64,000 nucleotides of DNA from Euborellia annulipes (Eukaryota; Arthropoda; Insecta; Dermaptera; Anisolabididae), in contig JAKCPI010007829.1 in the NCBI GenBank assembly GCA_023213315.1, positions 1 through 64,000 of the forward strand, written 5' to 3'. The notes below the pieces were generated by a model, which was not told the origin of the DNA, ran no database searches, and saw nothing but the letters and a program-made list of their open reading frames with translations. The position numbers were made by a program, and so were the translations under genes. Shown in pieces: positions 53,990 through 64,000 of this stretch (positions within the stretch are counted from its first letter, which is position 1; every line of letters begins with the position of its first letter).

Positions 53990-54635
53990 TAAATGCATAT
54001 TTTGTTGTTTCTTAGTGCATATCGATCCGTGATGTTAGAGCCTGGGCCTTTTTGTTGGCATAAAAAGCGGGTCAAAAAATTACAAATTAAAACGGAAATA
54101 ATTAGTAATAAATATTTTGAGAACATCATTGAATATGAGAAGAAGAATATCTGATTTCTAATCGAATGTAATAGTAGGACAAAAGGGCGCAAAGGGCTGC
54201 TGTGTGGTGCCTTTGTGGCGGCGGCGGCGGCGGCGCTACATTAGAATTATTTAATTAACGCACACCTCCTTTATAATGATGAAGAAGAGAGAGAGAGAAG
54301 AAAACAATCGGAGATGAATTTGCCCCCCGTGTGCCCCTACGCATTGGACACAATGGCGCATCAACAGGTGTCACTCGGGCTCTCCTCTCCTTTGATCATG
54401 CACCGCAGATGAGAGAATGAGAAAAGAGATTAAGATTAAAGACAAAGAAGAAGAAATGCTGCTCTTATTATTCATTCTGAGTAAAAAAAAAAAAAATCCC
54501 TTGAAAATCAGACACTAATGGGATGAATTTATACAGAGGAATTATTAATTTTTTTTTTTTTTTTAAAATAACGCTTCTTTTATTTGGTATTTTTAATCTC
54601 GACTTTCAACTAATCAAAAAATAAACCTACTTTGA
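53990..54635. other. GC-richer patch with GCG repeat, no firm exon
   Basis: A (GGC)n run at about 54216-54234 and a frame MNLPPVCPYALDTMAHQQ ending at CAG|GTGTCA (54316-54369, +) were considered. Neither has a convincing acceptor or conserved content. Confidence 0.4.
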
Positions 54636-54639
54636 CTCA

Positions 54640-54722
54640 TTTTACTTTCTCTTATCTCTATATATATGTTAATATAATAATAATATCGGCCAAAGAGTAC
54701 TAGTACTTTACTAATGCACTTT
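54640..54722 (-). repeat. SBR tail with internal deletion
   Basis: Tail half-hairpin TTACTTTCTCTTATC fused to GGCCAAAGAGTACTAGTACT. Confidence 0.65.
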
Positions 54723-55300
54723 ATAATAGTATAAACTATTTGTTTTTTTTATTTATATTTTTTTAACATATGTTTTTCACGACGGCTCAGTTTGCATATC
54801 TAAAATAATCAATTTATAATATTCTGCATTCCTTCAAATTTAACATTTTCTAATTTTTAATCAAAAATATTTTATTTTATTTAATAAATTTCCCAATATT
54901 TTGATTTAAATAATATAATAATTGCGAATAAAAAAAAAAATTAAATATCATATTTCAAAAATCAAATCAAACACACACACACACCAAGGCCCAATTAAAA
55001 TATTTAGTCTTCTTACAATTGCCGACCGGAGAGGAGCTCACCCTGGCTCTCTCTCTCTCTATCTAAACGCCTATAACTATTTCTATGTGGCTCTTTCTAA
55101 TAGTTGTGAAGAGCGAAGAAGTTTTTTTTTTCTGAGTTTTATTCTGGCGAAATTGGTATAAAATTTTTTTTTATTAAAGAAGACCACCCCATTCAAAAAA
55201 CATAATTACCTCATCAAGAGAGGTTTCAAATTGTAACATTTGATATGAATAAGAGAGATACGGGCCTCATCCTTCCTATTTACTGAAGAATCCATCGCAT
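54723..55300. other. Intergenic stretch
   Basis: (CA)n near 54970-54983, CT tract near 55048-55062. No gene seen. Confidence 0.6.
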
Positions 55301-55303
55301 TTC

Positions 55304-55335
55304 GACATCTCGGCAAATCATCATCGCCTTCCTCA
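55304..55335 (-). ncRNA. Hammerhead-like motif with GAGA
   Basis: CTGAGGA, stem II GGC/GCC, but GAGATGTC instead of GAAA; a core substitution that should abolish activity. Confidence 0.35.
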
Positions 55336-55835
55336 GTCCGGAGGAAGCCATCAGCGATTTTGCCCACGCCACAACTCCGCGGGTCAACCGAGATAAGTCC
55401 GCTACAATTTTTTTAAATTGTTCTCATCAAATCCACGTGTGTGTTATATATATTATAAATCATTTCCATTCAAAAAAAATTTTTATGAAAATTTTTTTTT
55501 ATTCTTAAATAAATTACTCAATTCAATTGTACTACTGTAAAAATAGATTTGAGCAAATGCAATGTTATGCGCCTGAGCCCGTCGAAATAGATACATAATT
55601 CTACCACTGTGTTAAACCCCACAAGTCATTGTAGCGAAGCCAATGACTGATTTCAACCATTTCAATTGTTATTAAACAAAAAACCATCATTCAAACAATC
55701 TTTTAATTTAATAAACAAATCCTTAATCTCTACATTTCTTTTTTTTATTCATTTCCCCTACCTTCAACTCTTATTATTAATTTTAAGTTAAATTAAATTA
55801 GTGTAGTAGCCCCTACCAAAGGAGCAATTTTACAC
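55336..55835. other. Intergenic stretch
   Basis: No gene seen. Confidence 0.55.
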
Positions 55836-56157
55836 TTTAACTTTTTCAGTTTTTTCTCAAAATTCTCTCCAAAGATTTTGAATAAAATTCAAAAATCAAT
55901 TATTTTTTAGATTCTCTTTCAAATGTATATTCTCATTTTGCCATTGAAATCTTCTGAAGACCACTTTACTCTTGTACAGTGGGCGCCACAAGTGCCTGAT
56001 CTGCTCGACAGTGGAGCCTTATAAATTCTAATATATATCGGCGGAAACTAAATATATGTCGTCACGAAAAATCTGGTGTGACAAGCACAGATCACAACTT
56101 TCGATTACCGATGGTATTAGAAAGTTGTGTGCTGTGCGACAGTCACAACAGATTTTT
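55836..56157 (-). repeat. SBR copy with a mariner MITE scrap
   Basis: Body and head hairpin. 55976-56010 is a fragment of the CAGTGAGCGCC MITE (TACAGTGGGCGCCACAA). Confidence 0.7.
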
Positions 56158-56159
56158 TA

Positions 56160-56897
56160 TTACTGATTCCGATTCTCTAGTTCTTCTTCTTATATAATGA
56201 AATATTTGATTCATCAAAATCGATGTATTTTATATAAAATAAAAATTGAAAAAAACAAAACACATTCTTCTCAACACAAAATTTTAAAAATTCATATTTT
56301 CCAAACAAAAAATTATAAACAAATTCTAAAAATACCGGCTTGCTCAAAAGGATGTGTTTTGTTCTCAAACTCAATTTTGACCCCGATAAAGATTTGATAC
56401 CTTTTCGTGTGGATGCTCACATATAGATTTGTTTGAAATTCTATATTGACAAATATTATTTTTTTTGGGTGGAGGGGGCTGGGGGGAGGGGTTGATAATC
56501 AATGTGGTTACAACACTGATTCCGGGTAATTAGTTGATTTGTATATTATATATTTTGTTATAATTATTTTCATTTTTTTTCGATACTATTAAGGCCCTAC
56601 AAGAGCCGAGGGTGGATGAATGCACCCCCTGGCTGCCCCCTCTCAATCAGTTCAGAGCAAAGTTATGGGATGGCAAATAAATTTGTAATTATTTTTATAT
56701 AATAAAAAAATACATGATTTAAAAATAAAAATGTTTGCTCTTAAAGTATAGAATAAAAAAATACTATAATTTTTTTTTTTTTTTTTTTTTTTTGGGGGGG
56801 GCGCAAATTATAATCTTGGCCCCGGGCGCAAGTTTTTCCTTGCTGCGGCCCTGATTCCATGAATGTAAACAAATCATCAAGCAGGCACTTATTTTTC
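56160..56897. other. Intergenic stretch with G-run element scraps
   Basis: Includes a block about 56592-56847 bounded by AAGGCCCTACAAGAGC and GCTGCGGCCCTG with a long T run and G run (possible hAT-like insertion, duplication not found). 56850-56895 is an inverted piece of the 43682 repeat. Confidence 0.5.
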
Positions 56898-56901
56898 TTA
56901 A

Positions 56902-57291
56902 GGTGCGCGTCTCGGGGTGCTAATTTTTGGGACTTTCCAGCGGCCACAATTTAGAAGCTATCGACCTCAAATTTTTTTTAAATTAAAGCTATTTAAAATA
57001 TCTACAAATAATAGAAGCCCTTTTTTTGATTTTCGAAAAAAAAAAAAAAATTTTTTTCGCATTAAATAAAAGATATTTAAAAAAAGGAGCTCTATAAGTT
57101 GTAGATAATTAAATTAGTAATCATTGTGTTAAAAAATAATTAATTTTTTGCCTTTAATTAATTAGCTGGAAAGTCTAGAATGAAATGCAATTTGTCCCTT
57201 GTTTTCCTATGGGGAACACTAACGCCATCTCTTGCCGCCTAGAGGAACTCGGTAGTCAAAAGCTTTCTAACGACTTTTCGAGACGCGCACC
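56902..57291. mobile_element. TTAA-flanked MITE (piggyBac-type)
   Basis: 390 bp with ends GGTGCGCGTCTCG and CGAGACGCGCACC, perfect 13-bp repeats. TTAA at 56898-56901 and 57292-57295. No coding. Confidence 0.85.
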
Positions 57292-57374
57292 TTAAACATA
57301 GAGAAATAACTTAACCTCTTTTAACCACTTTCAACTTATTATCTTTCGTGTTTATTTGCTATTAAAATGTTTAA

Positions 57375-57661
57375 ATGCCCCCGGGTTTGGCGTAGTAGGT
57401 AGCGTGCCTACCTCCTATACCAAACGTGGCGGGTTCGGACCCAGGCAGTCCGATGATTTTATTTAAGCCATTTGGATACCAGATGGCTTAAATAGAAATA
57501 CCTGAACCCACAATAGATAATATATATTACAACGGTTATCGTTTAAAGTCTTAAATGGCCTCAGTTGCCGAAAAGACTGTGTGAATGTGTGTGTGAGTGT
57601 GAGTGTGAATGAGAAAAAAGTGTGAATGTTTTTTTGAAAAAAAATAAATAAATAAATAAAT
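57375..57661 (+). mobile_element. tRNA-derived SINE, 11-bp TSD
   Basis: Full copy with A box, B box, central hairpin, TG-rich tail and (AAAT)n end. AAAATGTTTAA at 57364-57374 and 57662-57672. Confidence 0.9.
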
Positions 57662-57984
57662 AAAATGTTTAATTATATTTATCACGAATGTGTTTATTAA
57701 AGTTTTTGTGGTTTGAAAGAATAAGCAGTTGAAACGTTGTACAGTATTTATATATTTTTAATAAATATTTAATACAATAATGTGGTCTATAATTAAAAAT
57801 TCTCCTAATAATGAAATGTTTAATGTCAAGAAAATCCACAGAGAGAGCGCCCCTTTGAAAGTACTACTGTAAATTACTTTTTATCTCCATAAAGGAAATC
57901 GCAGCATTGTCGAAATTGGTTTGACATTAATTCGTTTTGGAGATTTTTCACACAAAGATGACCAATGCGGACTGCAAAGCCATA

Positions 57985-58034
57985 ATCCAGTCTTCGGTAA
58001 TCGAAAGTTGTGTTCTGTGCTTGTCACACCAGAT
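57985..58034 (+). repeat. Half of an SBR head
   Basis: TCGGTAATCGAAAGTTGTGT to CACACCAGAT. Confidence 0.6.
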
Positions 58035-58620
58035 ATCCCTGACAATAAATATTTGGGGCGGATATTTCCAAAGTTGAATAATAATTTCTCTATCTAGTAG
58101 TAGGCCTATACTTTCTTTGCCCATGAAATAAAAAGCATTCGCGTACCCCTTTCATTATGTTTTCAGACAATTTAGCCATCTGATGATGATAATAATAATA
58201 ATGATGAAGATTCCATACGCTCTATTGATGACATCATGACCGCAATATCCTTTCTCTTCTCTCGTATGGATACTATTTATCCAATTTTACGGATAAAAAT
58301 TGATAATAGTTCTTTCTTTTTTTTTTTTTGTTCCACACACACACGGAGAGAGAGAGAGGGAAAATTCGTTTTTTAAGTATCATTTTGAGTGCGGGGTGGC
58401 CGAAGGTTGCAGAAATAGGGACTAAAAGGTCCTTTTTGCTTGGGCTGTTATTTCTTTTGCAAAAAAAAAGGGAAAAAAATAAGCAGGCGAAGTTTTAAAG
58501 AATATAATTATTCGATCTTAAATATTGGAAAATAAATGACAAAAAATATTTAGTTAGCTATCAAGCACCCAAAGTGTAGGCTTAGAGCGTAGCCCTATAC
58601 GAAAAATTTGCTAGGTATAT
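58035..58620. other. Intergenic stretch
   Basis: No gene seen; CA/GA microsatellites near 58335-58360. Confidence 0.55.
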
Positions 58621-58635
58621 ATTTTTATCTCTTAT

Positions 58636-59190
58636 AGGCCCTTATTTTGGACTTTTTTTTGACGCTAGTCCTAAATCGGTTCTAAATATATTTAAAAAAA
58701 AAATCCTGCCAAATTTTCAGCTTTTAATATTAATATCAACCCGGCCAATATTTTAAATAGAACATTCAACATGGGAAAAGTTCTTTTTTGTCTTTAAAAT
58801 TTGTAACTCATCAACGGAACAACTTCTTGGTAAAACCATAACATATTCTTATAGAAAATTTGACCCTCTACAAAAAAGGTCTCTTATGATTTTTTTAGGT
58901 TGCTCTATTGGTTAAAAACTTATTCGAGGTCAAAGTTGAAGTTATAGTCAATTTCATTTAACTTTGACCTCGAATAAGTTTTGAACCAATAGAGCAACCT
59001 AAAACATAGGGAGACCTTTTTTTGTAGAGGGTTAAATTTCGTATAAGAATATTCCATTTACTGTCGTGGGGGCCGCGTCAATATTAATATTAAAAGCTGA
59101 AAATTTGGCAGGATTTTTTAAATATAGCCTATTTGAAACACTAGCGTAGAAAAAATTCGAAAAAGGTCAAATAAAGGCCACCCTATTGGA
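58636..59190. mobile_element. Foldback element without ribozyme
   Basis: Long arms (about 58636-58950 and 58955-59190) pair over AACTTTGACCTCGAATAAG, GGTTGCTCTATTGGTT, AAGGTCTC and TCCTGCCAAATTTTCAGC, with the left arm carrying an insertion (58745-58830). No core motif and no duplication found. Confidence 0.7.
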
Positions 59191-59191
59191 C

Positions 59192-59822
59192 TTTTAATCA
59201 AAATCGGCCAAAGAGTACTAGTACTTTAATGATGTACTTTTTCAGTTTTTCTCGAATTTCTCAAAATTCGCTCCAACGATTTTGATTAAAATTCAAAAAT
59301 CATTTATTTTTTAGATGCTCTTTAAAATGTATATCCTTATTTGCCATTGGAATCTTCTGAAAACCACTTTACTCTTGTACTTCATAGGAAAGATAGGAGA
59401 GCCCCCGAGTTTGGCGTAGTATGTAGCGTACCTACCTCCTATACCAAACGTCGCGGGTTCGGACCCAGGCAGTCCGAAGATTTTATTTAAGCCATTTGGA
59501 TACCAGATGGCTTAAATAGAAATGCCTGAACCCCAAATTGATATATTAATTACAACGGTTATCGTATAAAGTCTTAAATGGCCAGAGTTGCCGAAAAGAC
59601 TGTGTGAATGTGTGTGTGAGTGTGAATGAGAAAAAGTGTGAATGTTTTTTTTTAAAAAAAAAAAAGATAGGAGAAATGGTTTCCATGGTAACAAAATATG
59701 TAAATAAATTTTACATCTTGAATTTTAATATATCGGCGGAAACTAAATACATGTCGACACGAAAAATCTGGTGTTACAGCACAGAACACAACTTTCGATA
59801 TCCGAAGGTAAGAGACCAGATT
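59192..59822 (-). repeat. SBR copy split by a SINE
   Basis: Body 59192-59400 and 59665-59822, lacking the tail; the head hairpin is partial. Confidence 0.75.
59401..59664 (+). mobile_element. tRNA-derived SINE, 10-bp TSD
   Basis: Full copy inside an SBR; AGATAGGAGA repeated at 59391-59400 and 59665-59674. Other SBR copies show the empty site with a single AGATAGGAGA. Confidence 0.93.
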
Positions 59823-60588
59823 TTTTTTTTTTTTTTTTTAGTTTTTTTAGGCATCTGAGGCTTTCTCTTGCTAAGGCCCAAAGACTTTCATATTATATTA
59901 AACATAAAATGGAAGGATAGAGAAGAACATAACCGAGACCTTCTCCTTCTCCCTGATCTAACAGATGGTTTATAAGGAAGAGTTTTCCAATCGGTTCATG
60001 CCCTCAAGCAAAAATAACAGATATTGTTCCTAAACCTAAATTTAATTTAATTTTAATTAATAAGAGGTAATAAAAAATAAATTTCTTTTTTTCCACCTCT
60101 TCTGGAGAAGAATCTTTAATAAATTTATTTTTTAATTTTGCAAGCAGACACTCTCCCTGATTACGTCCTCCAAATGCGCCCCCCCCCTGGTCCATCAGCA
60201 TGGTTTTGAGTTTACTTTCTACCATCTTTGAATATAAAAAAAAACATCATTTTTCTTTAGGGGGGAGGGGGGTATTAAAAACCTATTTTAAAAAATCTAC
60301 AGGGGTTTAAACTTTCAAATTATAATTTACCGCAGTGCGGTAAAATGAAATGATAGGAAAAAAATAAATGGAGAAATCTTTAGCTGAAAACTCATTCTTT
60401 CTAATCGTATATTCAACATAATTATACCTCTTAAGACAGAGAAGCCTCTAAACTTTTTCGTGCTTCCCTCCTCAACAGGACACATGATTTGTAAGACGTC
60501 AAAAATTATCTAAAAAGTCCGTTAAGTAGTTTCTGAGATTCAATGCAACATTTTCTAATTACGAATTAAATATCAATATCACTAATAA
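59823..60588. other. Intergenic stretch
   Basis: Frame 60004-60225 (-) has no splice or domain support. C run near 60179-60187. Confidence 0.5.
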
Positions 60589-60601
60589 ATACGGAAATAT
60601 T

Positions 60602-60850
60602 TTTTTTCTCATTCACACTCACACTCACACACACATTCACACTGTCTTTTCGGCAACTCAGGCCATATAAGACTTTTTACGATATCCGTTATTGATTTTA
60701 ATATACATATATGGGGTCCAGGCATTCTTATTTAAGCCATTTGGTATCCAATTGGCTTAAATAAAATCATCGGACTGCCTGGGGTCCGAACCCGCGACGT
60801 TTGGTATACGAGGTTAGCACGCTAACCTCTACGCCATGCCCCGAGGGCCT
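60602..60850 (-). mobile_element. tRNA-derived SINE, 13-bp TSD
   Basis: Full minus copy; ATACGGAAATATT at 60589-60601 and 60851-60863. Head and central hairpin closely match 41638-41912. Confidence 0.92.
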
Positions 60851-61424
60851 ATACGGAAATATTAATTGATTGATAATATAAAAGAAAGCCTGTTTGTCTG
60901 TTTATGTAAAGAATCAACTCCAGAACCAGGGAACCAATTTTTTTGTTATTTAGAAAGTTTTTGAGGAGATGTTCGCAGGTGCAGCGACTGGAATATAAGA
61001 TGTTTCGGCCAAGATTATGCCCATTTAATAAAATAAAATCTCCATCTTATAATAACTTCCAAAAAGAGTGACGTGACGTCACAAGGATTTAAGGTCCCCC
61101 GCGAAAGGGAGAGGGCATTAAATGGCAGTTGCTGTTGTTCTTATGATTTCGATTGCCTAATTATTCGTTATTGTTAATTAGTTGCTGTATTGTTTCGATT
61201 GAATAGATGTCGATGTCGAAAAGAGATGATCATTTCTTTCTCGCGCTCCTATTCATTCTATTCATTCATTCTTTATTTATTAATTAGAAATTTTATTTAA
61301 AAAAAAAAGACCTTTGAAGGTGGTCATGTGAATAAATAATTGCGAAATACCCAAGTGAGAGAAGATCAAAAGTGAAGATCACTGATTTTTAACTGGTGTG
61401 CGCTCAGAAATATATTTCTTGAAT

Positions 61425-61490
61425 TTTGGCCGCCCGCCGCGTAAGTGTGGGGGTCCTGGTTCGAGTCCAGGGGCACAATTTCGTCCAAAC
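61425..61490 (+). repeat. tRNA-like T-arm relic
   Basis: CCTGGTTCGAGTCCAGG is a perfect T-arm hairpin with B box. No complete cloverleaf. Confidence 0.4.
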
Positions 61491-61730
61491 ATAACCACAA
61501 ATTTTATATCTTAAACGATATAAGCTTATTGACTGACTAACAAATAGAGATGATTGACAAAACTCCATTTTTTTTTTTAAATAACGAACGCTCTGCTTAT
61601 TCAAAAATCTGGTGTGACTGGTCGCACAGTCTGTGCTTGTCACGCCATATTTTTTGTGTCTAGGTATATTTAGTTTCCGCCGATATATTAGAATTCAAGA
61701 TGTAAAATTTATAAACATGGGAAAATATTT

Positions 61731-61980
61731 GGACCCTGTTATGCAATAGTGTGTCAAGCGCAAAAAAAATTAAAAATTGAGTTAAGCACGGAATATTGTT
61801 TCAAATGCTATAATTAATAGTATTTTTTATGAAATATGTCCTAAAAAAATTTATATTTAATGTTACTTGCACAATTGACAACAAAAATTATATATAATCC
61901 AATGAAAACAAAAAACTTTAATGTTGATTTTCTCAAAACTCGGTAGGTGGCGCTTGACACACTAATGCGTAACAGGGTCC
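61731..61980. mobile_element. TIR MITE, GGACCCTG family, TSD ATTT
   Basis: 250 bp, nearly identical inside to 16990-17230. ATTT at 61727-61730 and 61981-61984. It landed within the target duplication of the neighbouring foldback. Confidence 0.85.
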
Positions 61981-61987
61981 ATTTATA

Positions 61988-62433
61988 AGATTTAAAATTT
62001 CGACCGTTCGTTCTCGTTCAAACATTTTCCAAATTAAAATTAAATATACAAATTAAACTCTAGGTTATTTGTTTCAAAGGGTATAATCATGTATTAGAAT
62101 GTAATCACTTCTGATGATGACAAGGAATTGTCGAAATACGTACAGTGAGGGACAATATTAAGTCCCACCCATGCGTTTTCTACTTGTGATTATTTCATTG
62201 TTTTTTAAAAAAATATTATATATTTTTTAATGAAAATTTTCATAGTTCAAATCTAGAAAATTCCCAAGAAAGATTTTCATTTTCTTTTATAAAATCAATG
62301 AAATAATCACAAGTAGAAAACGCAAGGATGGGACTTAATATTGACCCTCACTGTAGAAGTGTTAATTTTTAATTAATAAAACCTTTGAAACAAATAACCT
62401 AGTGTTTAATTTGTATATTTAATTTTAATTTAC
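61988..62433. mobile_element. Foldback with hammerhead, 12-bp TSD, split by MITE
   Basis: Arms about 62033-62082 and 62378-62430 (AAACTCTAGGTTATTTGTTT and complement). The plus-strand hammerhead at 62111-62139 has CTGATGA, a perfect stem II GACAA/TTGTC, then GAAATAC. The duplication AAAATATTTATA is at 62434-62445 and, on the left, at 61722-61730 continued at 61985-61987 after the GGACCCTG MITE. Confidence 0.75.
62143..62353. mobile_element. mariner-type MITE (CAGTGAGG family), TSD TA
   Basis: 211 bp, ends CAGTGAGGGACAATATTAAG and complement; TA at 62141-62142 and 62354-62355. Inserted three bases after the hammerhead GAAATACG. Confidence 0.88.
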
Positions 62434-62893
62434 AAAATATTTATATTTTGTTACGTATTCCTATGAAGTATAAGAGTAAAGTGTGCTTCAAAAGATTTCA
62501 ATGGCAAAATGAGAATATACACTTTAATGAGCATCTAAAAAATAATTGATTTTTGAATTTTAATCAAAATCTTTGGAGAGAATTTTGAGAAAAACTGAAA
62601 AAGTGCATCAGTAAAGAAGGACTAGTACTTTTTGGCTGATTTTGTTTAAAAGTTTATTTTCACGCCCTAGGGGGGTGCCTATTTAAATATTAAATTTCAA
62701 CCTCCTAGCTCAATTCCTTCATGCTTTAAATTGAACACACACCCACCCACAGACAGACCATGTCGCGAAAACCACTTTTTTGGATTCAGGGGACCTCAAA
62801 ACGTGTATATCCTTCAAAATCTCAGCATCGAATTTTTGACATGAATCCAATACTTTCTCTCTATATATATTAACATATATAGATAAGAGAAAG

Positions 62894-63600
62894 TAAAAAT
62901 AAATAAAACCAATCTCATTGAGAAAGAGAAATATTCCCTCTCTCTCTTACCCCGTATATCATTTATCATAAAATAAATAAAAAAGGAGGAGGGGGGAAAG
63001 AGAGGGAAATAAAAATGACTTGAGCTATTAATTATTGTAATAATCGTTTGGACCAGTGACTCTTTTTGTCTCTCTCTCTCTCTCTCTCTAATATGAATAA
63101 TTCACAAACAACATTTGTGAACCTCCTCCTCCTCCTCCTCCATCCACATCTGTCTCTCTAATTCTGGAGCTGTCTTTATTTATTAGCCTGCGCAGGTAGA
63201 TAAAAAAAAATGAAGTTTTTTTTGCTAAAACTCAATTATAAAGTCAAATTTAGATTGAAAAAAACTTTGAAGTGGCCAAATGCAAAAATTCTCAAATTAG
63301 AGCAAGTGTTGTTTATTGATAACTAGCTGTGCAATCCGTCTTTGGTTATATCCAGATGGTGGAGACATTTCAGTAATTAGTTGTTCCCAATTTTGACCTG
63401 ATATATATTATTTCTTATTTATTAATCATCTATAATGTTGTAGGAGGTCCAGGGTTTGGACCAAAGAACCATTAGTGAGACCGCAACCTTTTATTTTGAT
63501 TTTAGTCCTTCAAGAAATTTTTTCTGTTCAAGTTTCGGCGAAACGTCTCACTGGAATTGTTGGCCAAAACCTCTTTGGCTGAGCCGCTCCCACTATATCT
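62894..63600. other. Intergenic stretch
   Basis: CT repeat near 63070-63090 and CTC repeat near 63122-63140. A GTTTCGGCGAAACGTC string at 63533 resembles the hammerhead 3' part but has no CUGANGA upstream. Confidence 0.5.
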
Positions 63601-63624
63601 AACACTAACTCACATGTTAATCAT

Positions 63625-63880
63625 CTATATATGTATATAATTGCAGAGTGTCCGTCTGTCACCGCTTTATTTGACCAACTTCCCGTTGGAATTTCAAAAT
63701 GAAATTTTACACTCTTACAGAGAGAATGTTATGGAGAGTCCAGGGAAAATACTCTGGTTCCCAAATACAATGAATTTTACCCATTGAAAAGCATTGGGTT
63801 CTGTGCTATCTCGCTTTATGAACAATCAAAACCAATTAATTATAATAATTAAATCTCTCCAATGACAAATAATAAAAATT
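63625..63880. repeat. Dispersed repeat related to 14668-15225, inverted
   Basis: Starts TATATAATTGCAGAGTGTCC, GTCTGTC, ends with aacccaatg-type, ttaattata and aaatctctccaatg sequences in complement to the 15 kb copies. Confidence 0.5.
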
Positions 63881-63890
63881 GATATATAAT

Positions 63891-63921
<31 letters not shown>

Positions 63922-63924
63922 GAT

Positions 63925-64000
63925 TGGAGACTCACTGGTGTAGTGGGCTAGGGTGTCTAGGGTGTCGGCTTCTACAAAGAAGATCCCTGTTTAAATCCTT
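63925..64000 (+). repeat. tRNA-like sequence cut by the window end
   Basis: ACTGGTGTAGTGGG (A box), GGCTTCTACAAAGAAG (anticodon-like hairpin) and CTGTTTAAATCC (poor B box) follow a T run. Possibly a SINE head or tRNA pseudogene. Confidence 0.4.

Larger units (their letters stand above)
61601..62893 (+). repeat. SBR copy carrying three nested insertions
   Basis: SBR parts 61601-61730 (head) and 62434-62893 (body, tail hairpin). Between them lie the GGACCCTG MITE, the hammerhead foldback and the CAGTGAGG MITE. Confidence 0.8.

Noticed and set aside
54316..54375. Exon MNLPPVCPYALDTMAHQQ with CAG|GTGTCA donor
   Set aside because: Isolated, short, no upstream promoter or acceptor; the donor is weak.
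63533..63556. Hammerhead motif near the window end
   Set aside because: GGCGAAACGTC is present but there is no CUGANGA and no stem II upstream.

Overview
This is an AT-rich, gene-poor stretch of nuclear DNA from an animal, most likely an invertebrate and possibly an arthropod. The evidence is one intron-less eukaryotic tRNA-Val gene, candidate exons bounded by GT/AG splice sites, SINEs with tRNA-like heads, many terminal-inverted-repeat DNA transposon relics, and hammerhead-ribozyme motifs of the kind known from Penelope-like retroelements. The species cannot be named from the sequence. There are no bacterial operons, CRISPR arrays or viral genes. Nearly all short open reading frames lie in repeats or homopolymer runs and are not genes.

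Genic content is thin. A 62-codon first-exon candidate at 12303-12488 (-) ends at a good donor and sits in the first clear GC-rich, CpG-rich patch. A Gly/His/Ala-run exon candidate at 46302-46619 (-) ends at a GTGAGT donor. A terminal-exon candidate at 52663-52745 (+) follows a strong polypyrimidine tract. A weaker exon candidate lies at 31781-31869 (-). The tRNA-Val(UAC) gene is at 21267-21339 (+). Two transposon coding relics are readable: a zinc-finger tail of a pogo/Tigger-like transposase near 3.5-4.3 kb, and an 82-codon reading frame in a 5'-truncated LINE at 53.4-53.6 kb.

The rest is layered mobile DNA. (1) Foldback elements carry small hammerhead motifs (CUGANGA, stem II, GAA followed by ACGU or AUAU). 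Several are flanked by exact 10-14 bp target duplications. (2) A dispersed family I call SBR (snap-back repeat, about 650-850 bp) has a hairpin at each end. About 25 copies or fragments cover roughly 9-10 kb. (3) Eight hAT-like non-autonomous elements have exact 8-bp duplications. (4) TA-flanked pogo/mariner-type MITEs, TTAA-flanked MITEs and other TIR families are present. (5) A tRNA-derived SINE has a central hairpin and TG-rich tail; four copies have clear target duplications. Elements sit inside one another up to five deep, for example at 25.8-27.4 kb and 61.6-62.9 kb, so relative insertion order can be read directly.

Possible regulatory features are a tandem array at 11.0-11.5 kb with seven perfect TGACGTCA palindromes upstream in coordinates of the 12.3 kb exon candidate, and the CpG-rich segment around 12.3-12.7 kb. 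The most promising lead is the hammerhead-bearing foldback family. The nucleotides after GAA stay self-complementary although the sequence changes (ACGU or AUAU), which is what a ribozyme assembling stem III between two RNA molecules would require.
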